In this document: positions 1-5,666 of the stretch, in pieces
Position numbering within the stretch: position 1 is the stretch's first letter
Layout of the letters: the number at the start of each line of letters is the position of its first letter
From: Bacteroidales bacterium
Lineage (GTDB): Bacteria > Bacteroidota > Bacteroidia > Bacteroidales > UBA932
Assembly (NCBI GenBank): GCA_017554135.1
Contig: JAFZIX010000262.1
Span: 1-6,583 of the forward strand
Direction: 5' to 3'
Length of the DNA stretch: 6,583 bases
Position numbers and translations under genes: made by a program
The notes under the pieces: generated by a model
Told to the model about the DNA's origin: nothing
The model's input: only the letters and a program-made list of their open reading frames with translations
Databases searched by the model: none

Positions 1-588
1 GAGAGCACCACCAAGGCCGTGCGGGATGCACAGCTGATGCAGAAAGCTGAGATCCTTTCGAGCGCCGGCGAGAGCTCCCGCGCCTACGAAACCCTCTGCC
101 GCATCTCCTCTTTCGGGATGAACGAGGCGAATCGCGCCGACCTGCTCCGGCGCAAACTCATCACATCCTACGAAGCCGGTCTGATGGATGATTTCTCCGC
201 GCTGCTCAGCGAAGCATCCGGCACCGGATTGATGGATATCAAGCTGCCAGAGGGGAAACCACGCCATAAGAGCGAGGATGCCGCAATGCTCCTCAGCATC
301 ATCCCCGGCGCCGGCCTTGCCTATGCCGGAGACTACGCCAACGCTGGCAAATACTTCCTGATTAACAGCTCCATAATCGCGCTGGGAGTGGGTACATTCC
401 TTTCGGAACTGTATGTAACCACATTTCTAGGCGGAGGAATGCTGCTCTACAAACACCTGCCTGAAAGTACAAATATTGCGGTCCGCGCAACCGCAGACCG
501 CAACATCAGTTATCTAAAGGAATTCTACGCTCCCGTGTACGAGACGCTTAAACAATCCCGGAAAAACCAAGAAACGCCAGCGCCATAA
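1..588 (+). CDS. Unrecognised membrane-associated protein, 3' part (5' end outside window)
   Basis: The reading frame is open from the first base, and the first possible start codon inside the window is a GTG at 19 with no convincing ribosome binding site. The gene therefore probably begins upstream, and 195 residues plus a TAA stop are visible. The first ~75 residues look helical and amphipathic, in the style of a helical-repeat (TPR-like) region (for example AYETLCRISSFG). After a charged linker the protein becomes hydrophobic, at about residues 94-110 (MLLSIIPGAGLAYAG), 118-134 and 137-150. This suggests two or three membrane-embedded segments, and the PGAGLAYAGDY stretch resembles the Pro-Gly/Tyr-Ala-Gly turn of small TM2-like membrane proteins. 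A hydrophilic tail follows. The gene is convergent with the rnf operon, and its last 41 bases overlap the end of rnfA. I do not recognise the family and assign no function. That it is a real gene is fairly certain from its sensible composition and lack of any better frame. Confidence 0.7.
   Translation, partial: ESTTKAVRDAQLMQKAEILSSAGESSRAYETLCRISSFGMNEANRADLLRRKLITSYEAGLMDDFSALLSEASGTGLMDIKLPEGKPRHKSEDAAMLLSIIPGAGLAYAGDYANAGKYFLINSSIIALGVGTFLSELYVTTFLGGGMLLYKHLPESTNIAVRATADRNISYLKEFYAPVYETLKQSRKNQETPAP
476..503 (-). terminator. Possible terminator hairpin downstream of rnfA
   Basis: A perfect 8-base inverted repeat (TTGCGGTC at 476-483, GACCGCAA at 496-503) encloses a 12-base loop. Read on the minus strand it begins about 45 nt after the rnfA stop and is followed by a moderately T-rich stretch (TATTTGTACTTT). 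That is the position and rough shape of a factor-independent terminator for the rnf operon. The T-run is interrupted, and the hairpin lies inside the coding region of the convergent gene, so it could be a coincidence of codon choice. On the plus strand no T-run follows, so it is not a terminator for that gene. Confidence 0.3.
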
Positions 589-1147
589 TGCCGACGGAGA
601 TAAGCGCGATGGGAAGACCACGGAACGCCTTGGGCACCTCGTTCATGGCAAGATGCTCGCGTATTCCTGCGAAGAGCACCATTGCCAGGCCGTAGCCGAG
701 CGAGGTCGCGAAGGCATAAACAACTGCTTCTCCCAGACCCATCATATGGGCCGCTCCTCCAAAGGTAAACTCCTTGGTAACCACGTTGATAGCCACACCG
801 AGCACGGCGCAGTTAGTGGTAATCAGGGGGAGGAAGATACCCAGGGCCTGATAGAGCGAAGGGGATACTTTCTTGAGCACTATCTCCACAGTCTGCACCA
901 GTGCGGCGATCACAAGGATGAACGCGATGGTCTGCAGGAAAGTCAGCCCGAAAGGCACCAGCAGGAACTTATTGATAAGATAGGTAACGACAGTTGCAAG
1001 GGTGATGACGAAGCACACGGCCAGGCTCATGCCGCTGGCGGTGGAGAGTTTGTTCGACACGCCCAGGAAGGGGCAGATGCCGAGGAACTGCGCCAGCACG
1101 ATATTGTTGACGAAAATCGCCGAAATGATTATAAGCAGAAATTCCAT
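548..1147 (-). CDS. rnfA: Rnf complex subunit RnfA (integral membrane, 2Fe-2S-binding)
   Basis: The product is 199 residues, close to the usual ~190-195 for RnfA. It is almost entirely hydrophobic, as expected for a six-helix membrane protein. The N-terminus with NNIVLAQFLGICPFLGVS is a strong family signature. The two Cys residues known to hold the RnfA/RnfE 2Fe-2S centre are present at Cys25 (GICPFLG) and Cys113 (TTNCAVLG), in the two symmetry-related half-helices. RnfA pairs with RnfE in the membrane and carries electrons across it. It is the last gene of the operon. The ATG start is 6 nt after the rnfE stop, with only a weak AAGGG at very short spacing, so coupling to rnfE is likely. The 3' end runs 41 nt into the convergent gene on the plus strand. 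The family assignment is close to certain. Confidence 0.97.
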   Translation of the reverse strand: MEFLLIIISAIFVNNIVLAQFLGICPFLGVSNKLSTASGMSLAVCFVITLATVVTYLINKFLLVPFGLTFLQTIAFILVIAALVQTVEIVLKKVSPSLYQALGIFLPLITTNCAVLGVAINVVTKEFTFGGAAHMMGLGEAVVYAFATSLGYGLAMVLFAGIREHLAMNEVPKAFRGLPIALISVGIMALAFLGFSGIV

Positions 1148-1153
1148 AAGCCC

Positions 1154-1735
1154 TTACTTTTTAGCGATTTTATTGAACAGAACCATGAGATAGCCCAGCA
1201 CGATGAAAGCGCCCGGGGCCATCACGAATGCCAGCATGCCGTCGCCGGAGATGAACTTCCAGCCGAAGATGGCGCCGCTGCCGAGAACCTCGCGCACTAT
1301 GCCGATGACGGTGAGCGAGAGGGTGAAACCCAGGCCTATGCCTATGCCGTCCAGCGCGGAATCCCACACTCCGTTCTTATTGGCGAAGGCTTCGGCGCGG
1401 CCTAGGATGATGCAGTTCACCACGATCAGGGGGATGAACAGGCCCAAGGTCTTGTAGACCGCCGGGGTGTATGCCTGCATCAGCAACTGCAGCACCGTCA
1501 CGAAGGTGGCGATTACCACGATATAGACGGGAATGTGCACTTTGTCCGGCACTACCGGTGCGATGAGTGATATGACTATGTTGGAGAGTATGAGGACGAA
1601 CATTGTCGCCAGGCCCATCTCCAGGCCGTTCATTGCCGACGTGGTCGTTGCCAGGGTGGGGCACATGCCCAGCACCAGCACGAAGGTCGGATTCTCTTTC
1701 AGCAGGCCTTTTGTAATTAAAGACAGTTTACTCAT
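1154..1735 (-). CDS. rnfE: Rnf complex subunit RnfE (integral membrane, 2Fe-2S-binding)
   Basis: The product is 193 residues, hydrophobic throughout, homologous to RnfA and to NqrD. The diagnostic N-terminal motif KENPTFVLVLGMCPTLA carries Cys25. The second motif VVNCIILGRAEAFA carries Cys108 and continues into AFANKNGVWDSALDGIGIGLGF, a typical RnfE signature. The two Cys are the known ligands of the membrane 2Fe-2S centre shared with RnfA. A charged C-terminus (NKIAKK) is consistent with a cytosolic end. The ATG start overlaps the rnfG stop by 3 nt (ATGA arrangement). A strong GAGGAGGA ribosome binding site lies 6 nt upstream inside the rnfG tail, which decides this start. RnfE as opposed to RnfA is clear from the ENPTFV and GRAEAFA motifs. 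Confidence 0.97.
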   Translation of the reverse strand: MSKLSLITKGLLKENPTFVLVLGMCPTLATTTSAMNGLEMGLATMFVLILSNIVISLIAPVVPDKVHIPVYIVVIATFVTVLQLLMQAYTPAVYKTLGLFIPLIVVNCIILGRAEAFANKNGVWDSALDGIGIGLGFTLSLTVIGIVREVLGSGAIFGWKFISGDGMLAFVMAPGAFIVLGYLMVLFNKIAKK

Positions 1736-2391
1736 TGATGGTCCTCCTCTGTTTTAGATTCCTTCGCTTCGCTCGGAATGACAGTGGCTTCGCTCGGAAT
1801 GACAGTGGGTTCGCTCGGAATGACAGTGGGTTCGCTCGGAGCGGCGAGCGTTTGCACTAGCGCTACCGCCTGAGTGACGGCTTTGGTGTAGGCACGGGAG
1901 GTGATGGTGGAGGCCGTTATGGCATCCACATCGCCGCCATCCTTCTTCACGGAAAGCGCGCCGGCGAAGCCCTTCCACTGCTCGCGGAAACCCGACTTCT
2001 CCTCGGTGCACTTGGCACCCAGACCCGGAGTCTCGGAATGCGAAAGCACGGAAGTATTGAACACGGTGCCGTCCGGCAGCACTCCCACCATCAGGGTGAG
2101 AGGGCCCCCGAAGCCACCGGTAGTAGATTTCACTGCGTAGGCGGTCACGGCACCCTCGGCATCACTCTGCACGAAGTATCCGTCCACTCCCTCCGCATCG
2201 GAAGCGATCTCCTCGGAGATCTCACCCCCGGCGGGCAGCACCTTGGCAATCGAAGCCTGGGCCTCGGCGGCCGCAGCGGCTGCGATGGGCTCGCAGGTGA
2301 CCGCATAGGTCACACCCAGAACCGCAGCGCACACGAGGCAGACCGCGGTCAGGCAAAGAGCCATATTGATCAGATTGGATTTAGCCGCCAT
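1732..2391 (-). CDS. rnfG: Rnf complex subunit RnfG (covalent FMN protein) with repeat-derived C-terminal tail
   Basis: The product is 219 residues. A single N-terminal membrane helix (about residues 9-32) precedes an extracytoplasmic FMN-binding domain, the standard RnfG/NqrC layout. Family motifs are STTGGFGGPLTLMVG (89-103), HSETPGLGAKC (118-128) and the flavin attachment site DAITASTIT (156-164). Thr162 is the expected FMN-phosphothreonine, normally attached by an ApbE-type flavin transferase, which is not encoded here. The site departs from the usual SGAT/TGAT form: it reads TAST, with Gly replaced by Ala and Ala by Ser. The normal domain ends near residue 183. Residues 185-213 are a low-complexity tail of 7-residue units (TVIPSEP, TVIPSEA) ending in AKESK, encoded by a 21-bp tandem repeat and a dispersed repeat block. 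The ATG lies 2 nt after the rnfD stop, with a GGGAGG ribosome binding site. Confidence 0.95.
   Translation of the reverse strand: MAAKSNLINMALCLTAVCLVCAAVLGVTYAVTCEPIAAAAAAEAQASIAKVLPAGGEISEEIASDAEGVDGYFVQSDAEGAVTAYAVKSTTGGFGGPLTLMVGVLPDGTVFNTSVLSHSETPGLGAKCTEEKSGFREQWKGFAGALSVKKDGGDVDAITASTITSRAYTKAVTQAVALVQTLAAPSEPTVIPSEPTVIPSEATVIPSEAKESKTEEDHQ
1742..1749 (-). promoter_or_regulatory. Shine-Dalgarno sequence for rnfE
   Basis: The coding strand reads GAGGAGGA ending 6 nt before the rnfE ATG. It lies inside the last codons of rnfG, only two bases past the A-tract (TCTAAAA) that ends the dispersed repeat. It fixes the rnfE start. Confidence 0.75.
1752..1840 (-). repeat. Dispersed repeat with 21-bp tandem expansion, encoding the RnfG tail
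   Basis: Positions 1752-1788 are identical over 37 nt to 4745-4781 at the end of rnfB. Within and beyond this block a 21-bp unit is tandemly repeated: three full copies (1767-1787, 1788-1808, 1809-1829) and an 11-nt partial copy (1830-1840). The copies are nearly identical, differing mainly at a C/G position that changes an Ala codon to a Pro codon. On the coding strand each unit reads TVIPSE followed by A or P. The coding-strand end of the element is GGAATCTAAAA. Because 21 is a multiple of 3, copy-number changes keep the frame. The core (GTCATTCCGAGCGAAG then CGAAGGAATCT) is, from memory, a sequence scattered through many bacterial genomes, where it often produces spurious peptide annotations such as HSERSE in another frame. 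Confidence 0.9.
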
Positions 2392-2393
2392 AC

Positions 2394-3353
2394 CTATTTC
2401 CTCCCATATTTACGAGGATGGAACTTCATATTGATGAGCGGCACGGCCGTATTCATCAGCAGGATCGCGAAGGACATGCCCTCGGGATAGGACCCGAAGT
2501 AGCGAATCATCATCACGATAAAGCCTATGCCTATGCCGTAGACCACTCCGCCCCAGCTGCTCATGGGCGAGGTGACATAGTCGGTGGCCATGAAGCAGGC
2601 ACCGAGGATGACACCGCCGGTCAGCAGGTTGAACAGCGCCCCGGTGTATGCGGCGGGATCCACGAAGTGGAAGATGCCTGCCACGAGGGCGACGGTGGCG
2701 AATATGCTGAGGGTGATCCAGGGCTTGATGACCTTGCGCACCAGCAGATACACCCAGCCTGCGAGCAGCGCCAGCGCGGATATCTCACCGGCCGAGCCGC
2801 CCACATTATGCAGGAGGGTCTTCAGGTTCACCAGCTTATCGGCCTCCAGGGCACCCAGGATGGGCACCTGTCCGAGCAGGGTGGCGCCGGAGAATGCATC
2901 CACATTGGAGATGAAGCCGGCGGGCACTGTCCAGTCGGTCATGTAGGTCGGGAAGGAAACGAGGAGGAACACACGGCCTACCAGCGCGGGGTTCCAGATG
3001 TTCTGCCCGAGTCCGCCGAAACTCATCTTGGTTACCGCGATGGCAACGACCGCACCGATGAACACCACCCACAGGGGGCAGGTCGGAGGGAGATTCATTG
3101 CCAGCAGTATGCCGGTGACTATGGCGGAAAGATCCCCGGTGGTGGAGGGCTTCTTCATCAGGTATTTGGTGATGGCCCATTCCAGCACCACGCAGGATGC
3201 TACGCTGACTGCCATGATGGCGATTTCGCTCAGTCCGTAGAAGAGGAAGGAGACGATTGCCGCCGGGCAGAGGGCGATTATCACGTCCAGCATCAGTTTC
3301 TTGGTGCTGACGCTCGCATGAATATGCGGATTTGGTGAAACGATGTATGCCAT
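2394..3353 (-). CDS. rnfD: Rnf complex subunit RnfD (integral membrane, covalent FMN)
   Basis: The product is 319 residues from the ATG at 3353, within the normal RnfD/NqrB range. It is a polytopic membrane protein with many hydrophobic helices. The N-terminus VSPNPHIHASVST is the classic RnfD opening. The conserved SFGGLGQNIWNPALVGR is at about residues 111-127. The flavin attachment site DAFSGATLL places the FMN-linked Thr at 158. Near the C-terminus, ATDYVTSPMSSWG and GFIVMMIRYFGSYPEGMSFAILLMN match the conserved end of the family. Function: a membrane flavin step in electron transfer and, by homology, part of the ion pathway. The start is slightly ambiguous. A GTG at 3359 would overlap the rnfC stop (GTGA) and add two residues. 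I prefer the ATG, two nt after the rnfC stop. No clear ribosome binding site precedes either, so translation probably depends on coupling to rnfC. Confidence 0.95.
   Translation of the reverse strand: MAYIVSPNPHIHASVSTKKLMLDVIIALCPAAIVSFLFYGLSEIAIMAVSVASCVVLEWAITKYLMKKPSTTGDLSAIVTGILLAMNLPPTCPLWVVFIGAVVAIAVTKMSFGGLGQNIWNPALVGRVFLLVSFPTYMTDWTVPAGFISNVDAFSGATLLGQVPILGALEADKLVNLKTLLHNVGGSAGEISALALLAGWVYLLVRKVIKPWITLSIFATVALVAGIFHFVDPAAYTGALFNLLTGGVILGACFMATDYVTSPMSSWGGVVYGIGIGFIVMMIRYFGSYPEGMSFAILLMNTAVPLINMKFHPRKYGRK
2400..2405 (-). promoter_or_regulatory. Shine-Dalgarno sequence for rnfG
   Basis: The coding strand reads GGGAGG, 8 nt before the rnfG ATG, inside the last codons of rnfD. It supports the chosen rnfG start. 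Confidence 0.7.
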
Positions 3354-3355
3354 AG

Positions 3356-4732
3356 TCACTTGGTTTTAGATTCCTTCGCGGCTTGCTTGGCCGCGGCGCG
3401 GGCCCGAATGGCCGCCATAGCCATACCTTTGGCCTGGCGCACGCGGTCCAGCAGGGGGATATAGGCGGGGCAACTGTAGAGGCAGCATCCGCATTCGATG
3501 CAATCCTGCGCGGCATTAGCCTCGAGACCATCCACATCGCCGGCCTTATAGAGGCGATGCAGGAGGAAAGGCTCCAGACCCATGGGACAGGCATCCGAGC
3601 AACGGCCGCAGCGGATGCAGAGGCTCTCCTGCCCGCGCTTGGTGGATTCTGCAGAAAGATAGAGAATGGAGGATGAACCCTTGACGGTGGCGGCATCGAG
3701 ATTGGCGATGGCGCGGCCCATCATGGGACCTCCGCTGATAAGCTTGCCGGCAGCTTCCGGCACTCCACCGGCGTACTCCGCAATATAGCTCAGAGGCATG
3801 CCGATGCGGAAGAGGTAGTTGTGCTGCTTCTCCACGGGAAGGCAATTGCCGGTAACGGTCAACACGTTGGTAATCAGAGGCTTGTTCTTCTGCACGGCCT
3901 CATAGACCGCGAGCGAAGTAGCCACGTTCTGCACCACCGCACCCACGCTGATGGGCAGTCCGCCGGAACCGACCTCGCGGTGCATCACCGCCTGGATCAG
4001 CTGCTTTTCTCCGCCCTGCGGGTACTTCTTCTTGAGCGGCAACACTTCGATCTTGTAGGGCAGTTCGGCAACGGCCTTCTTCATGGCCTCGATGGCCTCC
4101 GGCTTGTTCTCTTCGATGCCGATGACGGTGCGGCATCCGCCGAGCACCTTCTGCATTATGGCAGCGCCGACCACAATCTCTTTCGTGCGCTCCAGCATGA
4201 TGCGGAAGTCGCTGGTGAGATAGGGCTCGCACTCCGCACCGTTCAGGATGAGGCATTCTGCCACGCTCCCGGGGGCGGGATTGAGTTTGACATGGGTGGG
4301 GAAGGTTGCGCCGCCGAGACCCACCACGCCGCATGCTTTGATGCGGTCGAGGATTGCCTGGCGGTCTTCCTGAATCTCGGTAACGAGGGTGTCGGAGAGG
4401 TCCACTCCCTCGACCCATTCATCTCCCTCAACCGCTATCTCGATGTGAGTGACGTTGTTGCCGGCCAGGTCCTTGCGGGGGCCTATACTCTTGACGGTGC
4501 CGGATGCGGGAGAGTGCACGAATGCGGAGATGAATCCTCCGGGTTCGGCGATCACCTGCCCGGTCTTTACCTTGTCGCCGACTGCGACGATGGGTTTGGC
4601 GGGGGCGCCAAGGTGCTGGGCCATAGACACATACATGGTCTGTGGCAGGGGCAGCACCTCTATCGCGCAGCCGCGCGAGAGTTTGGCGTCGTCGGGGTGG
4701 ACGCCGCCGATGGAGAATGTTATCTTAGCCAT
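3356..4732 (-). CDS. rnfC: Rnf complex subunit RnfC (NADH/FMN and 4Fe-4S subunit)
   Basis: The product is 458 residues, a short RnfC without the long Ala/Lys-rich extension of enterobacterial RsxC. An N-terminal barrel-sandwich region (about 1-100) contains GAPAKPIVAVGDKVKTGQVI and HSPASGTV. The nucleotide-binding part follows: GLGGATFP (138-145), NGAECEPYLTSD (164-175), IGIEENK, and YPQGGEKQL (237-245), which match the FMN/NADH-binding region shared with the 51-kDa subunit of complex I. Two CxxCxxCxxxC sites lie near the end (Cys372/375/378/382 and Cys411/414/417/421) and bind two 4Fe-4S clusters. Role: the cytoplasmic, membrane-attached subunit where electrons from RnfB meet NAD+. The start overlaps the rnfB end by 8 nt and has a near-perfect ribosome binding site. 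The final residues AKESKTK contain a 16-nt match to the repeat that ends rnfB and rnfG. Confidence 0.97.
   Translation of the reverse strand: MAKITFSIGGVHPDDAKLSRGCAIEVLPLPQTMYVSMAQHLGAPAKPIVAVGDKVKTGQVIAEPGGFISAFVHSPASGTVKSIGPRKDLAGNNVTHIEIAVEGDEWVEGVDLSDTLVTEIQEDRQAILDRIKACGVVGLGGATFPTHVKLNPAPGSVAECLILNGAECEPYLTSDFRIMLERTKEIVVGAAIMQKVLGGCRTVIGIEENKPEAIEAMKKAVAELPYKIEVLPLKKKYPQGGEKQLIQAVMHREVGSGGLPISVGAVVQNVATSLAVYEAVQKNKPLITNVLTVTGNCLPVEKQHNYLFRIGMPLSYIAEYAGGVPEAAGKLISGGPMMGRAIANLDAATVKGSSSILYLSAESTKRGQESLCIRCGRCSDACPMGLEPFLLHRLYKAGDVDGLEANAAQDCIECGCCLYSCPAYIPLLDRVRQAKGMAMAAIRARAAAKQAAKESKTK
3364..3379 (-). repeat. Short partial copy of the dispersed repeat at the rnfC end
   Basis: Sixteen bases are identical to the end of the repeat blocks at 1752-1767 and 4745-4760 (coding strand GCGAAGGAATCTAAAA, read as AKESK). 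They lie at the corresponding place, just before the next gene's start, and in the same reading frame. The upstream half of the element is missing. It may be a remnant, an independent short insertion, or less likely chance similarity of a Lys-rich tail. Confidence 0.55.
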
Positions 4733-5666
4733 TGCTCACCTCCTTTTTAGATTCCTTCGCTTCGCTCGGAATGACAGTGGCGTTCGCTACGGCAGGCGCG
4801 GCATTCCGCTTCGCAACGCGCTCCTTAACGGCAGCCTTGTCCAGTTCCTTGGGAAAGTTGACGCCATGGATGGCGCCGGTGGGGCACACCGCCTCGCACT
4901 CGCGGCAAAGTTTGCACTTCGCAGGATCGATATACGCCAGATTATTCTCCAGACTGATCGCCTCGTGAGTGCAGGTCTTCACGCAGATGCCGCAGCCGAT
5001 GCAGGCATTAGCACAGGCCTTTTTCGCCACCGGGCCCTTGTCCTCATTCCGGCAAAGCACCGCCTCGCGCATGCCGCGGGGGCCCTTCGGACGCAACTCG
5101 ATGAGTTTCTTGGGGCAGGCCTTCACGCATTTGCCGCAGGCCACGCACTTGCTTTCGTCCAGCACCGGCAGGCCGGTGGCAGGATCCATGCTGAGGGCGC
5201 CGAATTCACACACATCCACACAATCTCCGCAGCCAAGGCAGCCGAAGGGGCAGGCAGTGTCCCCGCTGTAGAGGGCAGCCTTCACGCGGCAGCTCTTGTC
5301 GCCGTCGTAATAATTGACGGCAGGACGCGCCTCGCAGGTGCCGTTGCAACGCAGCACGGCCACCTGAGGAGCCTTTTCCACCACGGCAAAACCGAGAATC
5401 TCCGACACCTTCTTCATCACCTCATTGCCGCCTACGGGGCAGAAATGGGCGCTGAGGTCGGACGCCTTCACGGCAGAATCGGCGAAAGCGTGGCAACCGG
5501 CATAACCGCAGCCACCGCAGTTCGCACCCGGCAGAGTCTTCTCGATCTGCTCGATGCGCGGATCCTCCTCCACCTTGAATGTCTTCGCGATGAAGAAGAG
5601 GACCACGGCAAGCACGAGACCGAGACCAGCCAGGATTACGATAGTCCAGATTACAATTGAATTCAT
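4725..5666 (-). CDS. rnfB: Rnf complex subunit RnfB, long form with multiple ferredoxin motifs
   Basis: The product is 313 residues. An N-terminal membrane helix (about 4-27) anchors a cytoplasmic Fe-S protein. The first cluster domain is CGGCGYAGCHAFA (Cys50/53/58, with Cys76). A Cys-rich linker follows (Cys107, 111, 126, 139). Then come four ferredoxin-type CxxCxxCxxxC sites: 143/146/149/153, 174/177/180/184, 222/225/228/232 and 251/254/257/261. This is the long RnfB type known from clostridia and Bacteroides, as opposed to the ~190-residue proteobacterial form. Role: accepts electrons from reduced ferredoxin and passes them towards the membrane subunits. After about residue 290 the sequence is a tail that includes TVIPSEAKESK, encoded by the dispersed repeat. 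The start overlaps the rseC stop by 4 nt (ATGA). There is no strong ribosome binding site, only an A-rich leader, so coupling to rseC is likely. Confidence 0.97.
   Translation of the reverse strand: MNSIVIWTIVILAGLGLVLAVVLFFIAKTFKVEEDPRIEQIEKTLPGANCGGCGYAGCHAFADSAVKASDLSAHFCPVGGNEVMKKVSEILGFAVVEKAPQVAVLRCNGTCEARPAVNYYDGDKSCRVKAALYSGDTACPFGCLGCGDCVDVCEFGALSMDPATGLPVLDESKCVACGKCVKACPKKLIELRPKGPRGMREAVLCRNEDKGPVAKKACANACIGCGICVKTCTHEAISLENNLAYIDPAKCKLCRECEAVCPTGAIHGVNFPKELDKAAVKERVAKRNAAPAVANATVIPSEAKESKKEVSNG
4736..4745 (-). promoter_or_regulatory. Shine-Dalgarno sequence for rnfC
   Basis: The coding strand reads AAGGAGGTGA, essentially the full anti-16S complement, with the AGGAGG core 6 nt before the rnfC ATG. 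It is encoded within the last codons of rnfB and abuts the A-tract that closes the dispersed repeat. It is by far the strongest ribosome binding site in the operon and fixes the rnfC start. Confidence 0.85.
4745..4781 (-). repeat. Dispersed repeat block encoding the RnfB C-terminal tail
   Basis: The 37 nt are identical to 1752-1788 in rnfG. On the coding strand they read in frame as ATVIPSEAKESK. The block contains a short inverted repeat, ATTCC and GGAAT (+ strand 4768-4772 and 4751-4755), separated by 12 nt. Only one copy of the 21-bp unit is present here, without tandem expansion. Confidence 0.88.

Noticed and set aside
653..1405. A 250-codon plus-strand open frame across rnfA and rnfE
   Set aside because: It is antisense to two well-supported membrane proteins, spans their junction, and has the Glu/His/Gln-rich composition of an antisense shadow.
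1767..1840. Short regular repeats that might suggest a CRISPR array
   Set aside because: The 21-bp units are directly adjacent with no spacers and are translated in frame, so this is a tandem repeat.
2289..2391. Possible lipoprotein signal at the RnfG N-terminus (several Cys in the hydrophobic segment)
   Set aside because: None of the Cys has the small residue at -1 with the normal lipobox pattern. An uncleaved membrane anchor is the known arrangement for RnfG.
2418..3338. A 306-codon plus-strand open frame antisense to rnfD
   Set aside because: Its composition is His/Gly/Asp-rich and lacks hydrophobic structure, typical of the complement of a membrane-protein gene. RnfD on the other strand is certain.
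3821..4750. A 309-codon plus-strand open frame antisense to rnfC
   Set aside because: It has no motifs, no ribosome binding site of note, and lies wholly opposite a certain RnfC.
5200..5350. Extra Cys residues (107, 111, 126, 139) in RnfB as a possible novel cluster
   Set aside because: A Cys-rich linker between the first cluster domain and the ferredoxin motifs is, as I recall, usual in long clostridial/Bacteroides-type RnfB proteins, so it is not novel here.
4449..5660. A 403-codon open frame on the plus strand, antisense to rnfB and the start of rnfC
   Set aside because: It is longer than rnfB but shows no recognisable motif. The opposite strand encodes unmistakable Fe-S proteins, and long antisense frames are expected in GC-rich coding DNA.
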